Assembly: GCA_002449695.1 (NCBI GenBank)
Contig: DJXI01000042.1
Span: 1-10,613 of the forward strand
DNA: 10,613 nt
Direction: 5' to 3'
DNA from: Verrucomicrobia bacterium UBA7008
GTDB lineage: Bacteria; Verrucomicrobiota; Kiritimatiellia; RFP12; UBA1067
Below, piece after piece: positions 6,576 to 10,613 of the stretch. Under the pieces are notes generated by a model. The model had not been told where the DNA came from. It saw nothing but the letters and a program-made list of their open reading frames with translations, and did not search any database. How positions within the stretch are numbered: the stretch's first letter is position 1; each line of letters opens with the position of its first letter. The position numbers were made by a program, and so were the translations under genes.

Positions 6576-8291
6576 ATGGCTGAAGAAACGGAACTGGAGG
6601 AAGAGCTCGTCATCGACCTTGACGAGATCAGGAAGAAATACGAGGTCAGGGGCTTCTTCCGTCGCTTGGCCGACATGTTCTCCGGCCTCGGCAAGCCGCA
6701 CAACACGCGCGAATACAAGCTGGCGCGCATCGAGGTCCAGCGCCTGATGGCGCCGCTCATCGCGGTGCTCGCGGTCGTGATTCTCGTCACGGCGCTCATC
6801 GTCATCACCGCCGTGACGGGCCAGAAGAAGGAGACCATCGAAGTCAAGATCGCCCACGCCGAGGAGGAGACGCCGGAGCTGGAGGAGCAGGTGGACGAAG
6901 AGCCGCCGGACGACATCGAGCCGCCGCCGATGGAGGAGGTGGAGATCATGGTCGACACGCCCACGCCCGGCCCCGTCTCGGAGATCACCCCGGTCGCGGC
7001 CCCGCCCGCCACGCAGGTGTCGGTCAAGCCCGCGCCGCAGGATACGGTGGCGTTCGTCGATTCGCCCGTCAAGATGAAGTCGATGACGGGTTCGCGCACG
7101 CCCGGCTCCATCGGCGCGGCGACGAAGGGCGGCGCCGGCTACGGCGACGCGATCACGGAGGCGACGGTGCTGAAGTGCCTGTGGTGGCTCAAGGCCAGGC
7201 AGGACAAGGACGGCTCGTGGGGCGGCGGCTCCTCGCGCCTCGCCAACACGGCGCTCGCGATGCTGACGTACCTCGCCCACGGCGAATATCCCGGCTCGCC
7301 CTCGCCCTACCGCAAGGACTTCGGCCCCGTGGTCGAGAAGGGCGTGCAGTGGCTCGTCGACGCGCTCGTGCCGCCGACCTCGCAGAGCCCCGCCAGGATG
7401 AAGGGCGCGGACGGCAACGAATACGCCTTCCTCATCGCGACGTACGCGCTGTGCGAAGCCTACGGCATGACGAAGAACCCGAACTGCAAGGAGACGGCGA
7501 TGGTCACGCTCGAGCGCATCATCAAGGGGCAGTCGCCGACGGGCGGCTGGGACTACAAGATCAACCCCAGCTCGACGCGCGACGACCTGTCCTTCGCGGG
7601 CTGGGCGCTCCAGGCGCTGAAGGCCGGCAAGATGGCGGGCCTCCACCCGGAGGGCCTCGACGAGTGCATCAAGAAGGCCGTCAAGTGCCTCAAGACGCGC
7701 AGCTTCCACCAGGACTCCTTCACCTACTGCGCGAACGCGCGCCACCACCGGGGCCTGACCGCCACGGGGTGCCTTGCGATGCAGCTCTTGGGATTCAGCT
7801 CGGAGCCCGAGGTCCGCAAGGCGCTCGACTACATGCGCGAGTGGCACCCGTCGTTCAAGAAGGGCGCGACCGTGGCCGACGGCGGCGTGGGCGACAACAT
7901 CGCCAAGGACTGCCCCTCGCCGCAGTACTACTGCTACTACGCGACGCAGTGCAAGTACCAGGCGGGCATGCGCCAGGGCGCGACGAAGCCGGACGAGCAG
8001 TCGTGGCAGAAGTGGAACGCCGAGATGAAGAAGCTCTACCCGTCGGCCATCAAGGACCTTCCGGACAAGGTCAAGGACCACACGGGCAAGGAGCACAAGC
8101 AGGGCTATTTCGAGAACGAGGACACCTGGTCGTCGCGTCCCGTGATGGACACCTGCCTCGCCGCGCTCCAGCTGATGGTCTACTACCGCTACCTGCCCAC
8201 CAGCCAGCTCAAGTCCACCGAGGAGGAGGACAAGTCCGGCGCGGAGGCGGCGGCCGGCAAGGATGACGTCGGCGTCGAAGTCGACATCTGA
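6576..8291 (+). CDS. TonB-topology protein with prenyltransferase/squalene-cyclase-like toroid domain
   Basis: The 571-residue product has an acidic then basic cytoplasmic tail (1-58), one membrane helix (59-81), a periplasmic linker (82-190) that is first Glu/Pro-rich and then Pro/Val/Thr-rich, and an alpha/alpha-toroid domain (~191-545). The toroid shows QW-like repeats at 209-216 (QDKDGSWG) and 319-326 (QSPTGGWDY), further helix repeats at 336-348 and 392-406, and the C-terminal series YYATQ (454-458), WQKWN (477-481) and VYYRYLP (535-541). From memory this series is typical of planctomycete prenyltransferase/squalene-oxidase-repeat proteins. The DxDD motif of hopene cyclases is absent, so terpene cyclisation is unlikely. 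All 11 cysteines lie in the toroid. The first 190 residues match TonB/TolA layout, but no TonB C-terminal domain is present. AAAGGAG (6563-6569) sets the start, 15 bases after the second exbD. Probably the force-transmitting partner of the ExbB/ExbD complex; what the toroid binds is unknown. Confidence 0.88.
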   Translation: MAEETELEEELVIDLDEIRKKYEVRGFFRRLADMFSGLGKPHNTREYKLARIEVQRLMAPLIAVLAVVILVTALIVITAVTGQKKETIEVKIAHAEEETPELEEQVDEEPPDDIEPPPMEEVEIMVDTPTPGPVSEITPVAAPPATQVSVKPAPQDTVAFVDSPVKMKSMTGSRTPGSIGAATKGGAGYGDAITEATVLKCLWWLKARQDKDGSWGGGSSRLANTALAMLTYLAHGEYPGSPSPYRKDFGPVVEKGVQWLVDALVPPTSQSPARMKGADGNEYAFLIATYALCEAYGMTKNPNCKETAMVTLERIIKGQSPTGGWDYKINPSSTRDDLSFAGWALQALKAGKMAGLHPEGLDECIKKAVKCLKTRSFHQDSFTYCANARHHRGLTATGCLAMQLLGFSSEPEVRKALDYMREWHPSFKKGATVADGGVGDNIAKDCPSPQYYCYYATQCKYQAGMRQGATKPDEQSWQKWNAEMKKLYPSAIKDLPDKVKDHTGKEHKQGYFENEDTWSSRPVMDTCLAALQLMVYYRYLPTSQLKSTEEEDKSGAEAAAGKDDVGVEVDI

Positions 8292-8293
8292 CG

Positions 8294-9520
8294 ATGCCGT
8301 TTCCCGTCTTTCTCGCGCTCAAGTACCTCCGGCCGAAGCGATCCGTCGCTTCGGCCATTACGTGCGTCTCCGTCCTCGGCGTGATGCTGGGCGTCGCCGC
8401 CGTCATCATCGTGCGCAGCGTGATGACGGGCTTCGGCGACATCTGGGAGGAGAAGATCCTCGACTTCAAGCCCCACGTCTCGCTCGTGCCGCGCGCGGGC
8501 GCGACGGTCATCACGGGCGAGGAGGCGCTCGCCGCGCGGATCCGCGCGCTGGACGGCGTCAGCGCCGTCACGCCCGAGATCGACACGCGCGTGCTCCTGT
8601 CCGCGCACGGCCGCGTGCTCGCGCCCGTCATTCTCGGCGTCGACGGCGAGGCGTTCACGCAGGCCTACCGCACCGGCGCGCCCGTCGCGGGCACGTTCGA
8701 CCTCGACGGCGACGCGCTCGTCATCGGCCGCCACGTCGCGCGCCAGCTGGGCGTGACGGTCGGCGACGAGGTGACCGTCTACTCGCCCCGGACGCTCGCC
8801 GCGCGCGACGAGGTGTTCCTGCCCGTCAAGTGGCGCGTCGCCGGCATCTTCGCCTGCGGCCAGTACGAGTACGATTCCGGCTACGTCGTCGCCTCGCTGT
8901 ACAACGTCCGCGAGCTGATGGGCATGGACGAGGGCGTCTTCGCCATCCACGTCAAGACCGACGCGCCGGCCGATCCGGCGAAGTTCGCCCGGGTGACGGA
9001 CGGCCTCGCCGCGCTCGCGCCGCGCCTGCGGGCCATCACGTGGCAGGAGGCCGACAGCGAGCTCTTCAGCGCGCTCGCCGTCGAGAAGAACATGACGGCG
9101 ATCCTCCTCTTGCTCATCTCGCTCGTGGCGCTCTTCTGCGTCATGAACACGCTCCTCGTGCTGACCGTCCAGAAGACGCCGGAGATCGGGCTCATGAAGG
9201 CGCTCGGCTTCCCGAAGCGCCAGATCATGGGCGTGTTCATGGTCCACGGGCTCGTCCAGTGCACGGCGGGCATCGCGCTGGGGCTGCTGGTCAGCTGGGC
9301 CGTCCTCTCCAACCTTCAGAACATCGTCGTCTTCCTCGCGCGCCTGGGCATGCAGGTCTTCCCCGAAGCCATCTACGGCCTTGCCGAGATTCCGCACCGC
9401 CTCATCCCGTCCGACATCGTCTGGACGGTGGCGTTCGTCTACGTCTTCGGCATCCTCGCCGCGCTCGTCCCGGCGTCGCTCGCCGCGTTGAAAGATCCCA
9501 TCAAGGCCCTGAACGAATGA
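8294..9520 (+). CDS. LolC/LolE-family lipoprotein-releasing permease
   Basis: A 408-residue inner-membrane permease of the LolC/LolE (FtsX-MacB superfamily) type, which with LolD extracts lipoproteins from the inner membrane for delivery to the outer membrane. The N-terminus (LALKYLRPKRS then a helix at 21-43 and VMTGFG) is the LolC/E pattern. A large periplasmic domain spans ~45-265, followed by helices at ~267-292, 312-337 and 373-396. The coupling segment EIGLMKALGFPKRQI (297-311) between the second and third helix is the characteristic contact to the ATPase. The length matches the family. The start lies two bases after the previous stop with no clear ribosome site, so coupled translation is likely. 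Only one permease gene is seen, so it would act as a homodimer or pair with a protein encoded elsewhere; LolC versus LolE cannot be decided. Confidence 0.92.
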   Translation: MPFPVFLALKYLRPKRSVASAITCVSVLGVMLGVAAVIIVRSVMTGFGDIWEEKILDFKPHVSLVPRAGATVITGEEALAARIRALDGVSAVTPEIDTRVLLSAHGRVLAPVILGVDGEAFTQAYRTGAPVAGTFDLDGDALVIGRHVARQLGVTVGDEVTVYSPRTLAARDEVFLPVKWRVAGIFACGQYEYDSGYVVASLYNVRELMGMDEGVFAIHVKTDAPADPAKFARVTDGLAALAPRLRAITWQEADSELFSALAVEKNMTAILLLLISLVALFCVMNTLLVLTVQKTPEIGLMKALGFPKRQIMGVFMVHGLVQCTAGIALGLLVSWAVLSNLQNIVVFLARLGMQVFPEAIYGLAEIPHRLIPSDIVWTVAFVYVFGILAALVPASLAALKDPIKALNE

Positions 9521-10134
9521 CGATCCTGACCGCCACCGACCTGAAGAAGAGTTTCCGCCTGCCCGGCCAGCCGCCGGTGGAGGTCCTGAAGGGCGTGAAC
9601 CTGTCGGTCGCCGCGGGCGAGAAGGTCGCCATCGTCGGGCGCTCCGGCGCGGGCAAGTCCACGCTGCTGCACATCCTCGGCGGCCTCCTCAAGCCGACGT
9701 CCGGCACCGTCGCGCGCCCGTCGAACATCGGGTTCGTCTTCCAGGCCTACCATCTGATGCCGGAGCTGACGGTCCTTGAAAACGTCCTCCTGCCGACGAT
9801 GGCGCGCCGCCGCACGCCGGACGCGCCGGTGCGCGCGCGCGCGCTGCTGGACAAGGTCGGCCTCGCGGCGCGGCTCGACCACCTGCCGGCGGAGCTCTCG
9901 GGCGGCGAGCGCCAGCGCGTCGCCCTCGCGCGCGCGCTCGTCACGGAGCCGGACATCGTCTTCGCCGACGAGCCGACGGGCAACCTCGACGCGCTGACGG
10001 GCGCGGACATCCTGAAGATGCTCGCCGACCTCTCGGCGGGCGGCCGGACGGCGCTCGTGATGGTGACGCATTCGGTCGAGGCCGCCGCGATCTGCGACCG
10101 CCGCCTCACGCTCGCCGGCGGCACCCTCGCCTGA
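9517..10134 (+). CDS. LolD-type ABC transporter ATPase
   Basis: A 205-residue ATP-binding protein, energising the permease encoded just upstream. All core motifs are present: Walker A GRSGAGKST (41-49), Q-loop Gln76, signature LSGGERQR (127-134), Walker B IVFADEPT (147-154), D-loop GNLD (155-158) and switch His185. ENV (88-90) and HILGGL (52-57) match LolD. It is shorter than the usual ~230 residues mainly because the segment between SGTV (62-65) and the Q-loop is about 17 residues shorter than I recall for E. coli LolD, and because the C-terminus ends soon after the last strand. The ATG overlaps the permease stop by four bases (ATGA), with AAGG at 9503-9506. It is the last gene of the cluster. 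Confidence 0.94.
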   Translation: MTILTATDLKKSFRLPGQPPVEVLKGVNLSVAAGEKVAIVGRSGAGKSTLLHILGGLLKPTSGTVARPSNIGFVFQAYHLMPELTVLENVLLPTMARRRTPDAPVRARALLDKVGLAARLDHLPAELSGGERQRVALARALVTEPDIVFADEPTGNLDALTGADILKMLADLSAGGRTALVMVTHSVEAAAICDRRLTLAGGTLA

Positions 10135-10161
10135 TTCCCGCTCCCGCGCGCCGAGGAGAAA

Positions 10162-10202
10162 TCTTAAGAAAATCTTAAGACAGTCTTAAGATAAAATTAA
10201 GA
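10162..10202. promoter_or_regulatory. Tandem TCTTAAGA array, 11-base period (putative operator)
   Basis: The 8-base palindrome TCTTAAGA occurs at 10162-10169, 10173-10180 and 10184-10191, with a degenerate fourth unit AATTAAGA at 10195-10202. Unit starts are exactly 11 bases apart, so each lies on the same face of the helix. Tandem 8-base units with 3-base spacers are the known layout of cyanobacterial Pho boxes, and 11-base direct repeats are typical for PhoB/OmpR-type regulators; the core here also contains TTAA. The array lies upstream of a possible -10 box at 10223-10228 and so probably controls the next gene. The regulator is unknown; assignment to phosphate control is not claimed. Confidence 0.6.
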
Positions 10203-10218
10203 CTTCTTTTCCGTTTTT
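10182..10218 (+). terminator. Weak possible terminator of the lol end of the cluster
   Basis: AGTCTTAA (10182-10189) and TTAAGACT (10197-10204) form an 8-base-pair stem with a 7-base loop, followed by a T-rich tail ending in TTTTT (10205-10218, interrupted by CCG). The stem has only two G/C pairs, and its bases are shared with the TCTTAAGA array, so it may be a by-product of the operator repeats. Confidence 0.3.
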
Positions 10219-10222
10219 ATGT

Positions 10223-10228
10223 CATACT
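10223..10228 (+). promoter_or_regulatory. Possible -10 box for the RhuM-family gene
   Basis: CATACT at 10223-10228 follows a T-rich stretch, and no good -35 box is found 16-18 bases upstream. The 11-base repeat array ends about 20 bases before it, which would suit an activator-dependent promoter. Predicted transcript start near 10235 gives a leader of about 70 bases. Confidence 0.35.
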
Positions 10229-10237
10229 ACTCGCGTC

Positions 10238-10285
10238 GTGACGGCAAGGCGCGCGGCCCCTTTGTGCACCCGCCGCCCTCGTCAC
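10238..10285 (+). other. Possible structured leader upstream of the RhuM-family gene
   Basis: GTGACG (10238-10243) and CGTCAC (10280-10285) can pair, and inside them GGCG (10248-10251) can pair with CGCC (10271-10274). The GC-rich block sits between two AT-rich stretches and just before the ribosome site at 10293-10298. It resembles no riboswitch class I know. Confidence 0.25.
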
Positions 10286-10306
10286 ACAATAGAAGGGAAT
10301 ATGCCA

Positions 10307-10613
10307 ATGGAAAAGAAAAATGAAATCGTCGTCTATCAGCCGAACGAAACCATCCGGCTGGATGTCCGCCTCGAAAACGAAACGGTGTGGCTCACACAGC
10401 TGAAGATTGCCGAGTTGTTTGGTGTGCAAAAGGCAGCGATCAGCAAACATGTGCGCAATATCTTCGCTTCTGGCGAACTCGTCAGGGAGTCAACAGTTTC
10501 CAAAATGGAAACACTTCAAATGGAAGGCGGGCGATATGTTTCGCGCATGCAGGAGTTCTTTAATCTTGATGTCATTATTGCCGTAGGCTACAGAGTGAAC
10601 TCCTGGCGAGCGA
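10307..10613 (+). CDS. RhuM-family protein, N-terminal part (runs off the window)
   Basis: The first 102 codons of a gene cut by the window edge. The product begins with a beta-type segment (EIVVYQPNETIRLDVRLE), then VWLTQLKIAELFGVQKAAISKHVRNIF (27-53), a helix-turn-helix-like region, then GELVRESTVSK and EFFNLDVIIAVGYRVNS (83-99). These are the hallmark segments of the RhuM virulence family, named after a Salmonella pathogenicity-island gene, whose biochemical role is unsettled; homologues often sit in mobile or accessory DNA. Met at 10307 was chosen because AAGGGA (10293-10298) lies eight bases upstream; the in-frame ATG at 10301 would leave only two bases. Codon third positions are much more A/T-rich than in the genes before it, suggesting acquisition from another source. 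It has no visible link to the envelope cluster. Confidence 0.88.
   Translation, partial: MEKKNEIVVYQPNETIRLDVRLENETVWLTQLKIAELFGVQKAAISKHVRNIFASGELVRESTVSKMETLQMEGGRYVSRMQEFFNLDVIIAVGYRVNSWRA

Noticed and set aside
6576..8291. Squalene-hopene cyclase or protein prenyltransferase enzyme
   Set aside because: Repeats are of that fold, but the cyclase DxDD motif and an evident prenyltransferase zinc site are missing, and the N-terminal membrane anchor with Pro-rich linker does not fit those enzymes.
8294..10134. MacB-type macrolide/toxin exporter instead of Lol
   Set aside because: The permease has the LolC/E start pattern, with permease and ATPase as separate genes and no adaptor gene nearby. 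The ATPase carries LolD-like HILGGL and ENV segments. A related FtsX-superfamily role cannot be fully excluded.
1..10613. CRISPR array, tRNA, rRNA or insertion sequence
   Set aside because: No regularly spaced repeat-spacer units, no cloverleaf-like or conserved rRNA sequence, and no transposase or terminal inverted repeats were seen. The 11-base TCTTAAGA array is far too short for a CRISPR.

Overview
The window reads as part of a GC-rich chromosome of a Gram-negative bacterium. It holds one long co-directional gene cluster, all on the + strand, followed by a short AT-rich regulatory stretch and the start of an unrelated gene of different base composition. The presence of inner-membrane ExbB/ExbD proteins and Lol lipoprotein-export proteins implies an outer membrane. 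The toroid-repeat protein at 6576-8291 has a C-terminal pattern (YYATQ ... W.KWN ... VYYRYLP) that I associate with planctomycete and related proteins of the PVC superphylum. A Kiritimatiellota/Lentisphaerae/Verrucomicrobia-type host is therefore my best guess. This is inference, since no rRNA or marker gene is present.

Layout. Positions 1-588 hold no gene I can defend, only a small hairpin-forming inverted repeat. A very good sigma70-type promoter with an UP-like A/T element lies at 589-636. From there eight genes follow with gaps of at most 61 bases: a large secreted TPR protein (667-3966), a small secreted helical-repeat protein (4016-4789), ExbB (4851-5660), two ExbD proteins (5693-6142 and 6144-6560), a TonB-topology protein whose periplasmic domain is a prenyltransferase/squalene-cyclase-like alpha/alpha toroid (6576-8291), a LolC/E-type permease (8294-9520) and a LolD-type ATPase (9517-10134). 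The spacing (1, 2 and 15 bases, and a 4-base overlap, towards the end) supports one transcription unit.

How the genes may work together (inference). ExbB plus two ExbDs form a proton-driven stator. The 571-residue protein has the cytoplasmic tail, single membrane helix and acidic Pro-rich periplasmic linker of a TonB/TolA-like force transmitter, but ends in a toroid instead of a TonB C-terminal domain. The two secreted repeat proteins at the front recall the CpoB/YbgF protein of Tol-Pal clusters. The LolC/LolD pair at the end would extract lipoproteins from the inner membrane. The whole looks like a Tol/Ton-like envelope machine with an unconventional effector, co-expressed with lipoprotein export. 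This is the most interesting content of the window.

Two further signals stand out. The two exbD genes share a perfect 80-base block over their membrane-helix region while the rest of the genes is dissimilar, which suggests gene conversion or partial duplication. Between lolD and the last gene lie three perfect TCTTAAGA palindromes (plus a degenerate fourth) spaced exactly 11 bases apart, the architecture of a tandem operator for a PhoB/OmpR-type regulator. Beyond them, a RhuM-family gene with lower GC begins and runs off the window.
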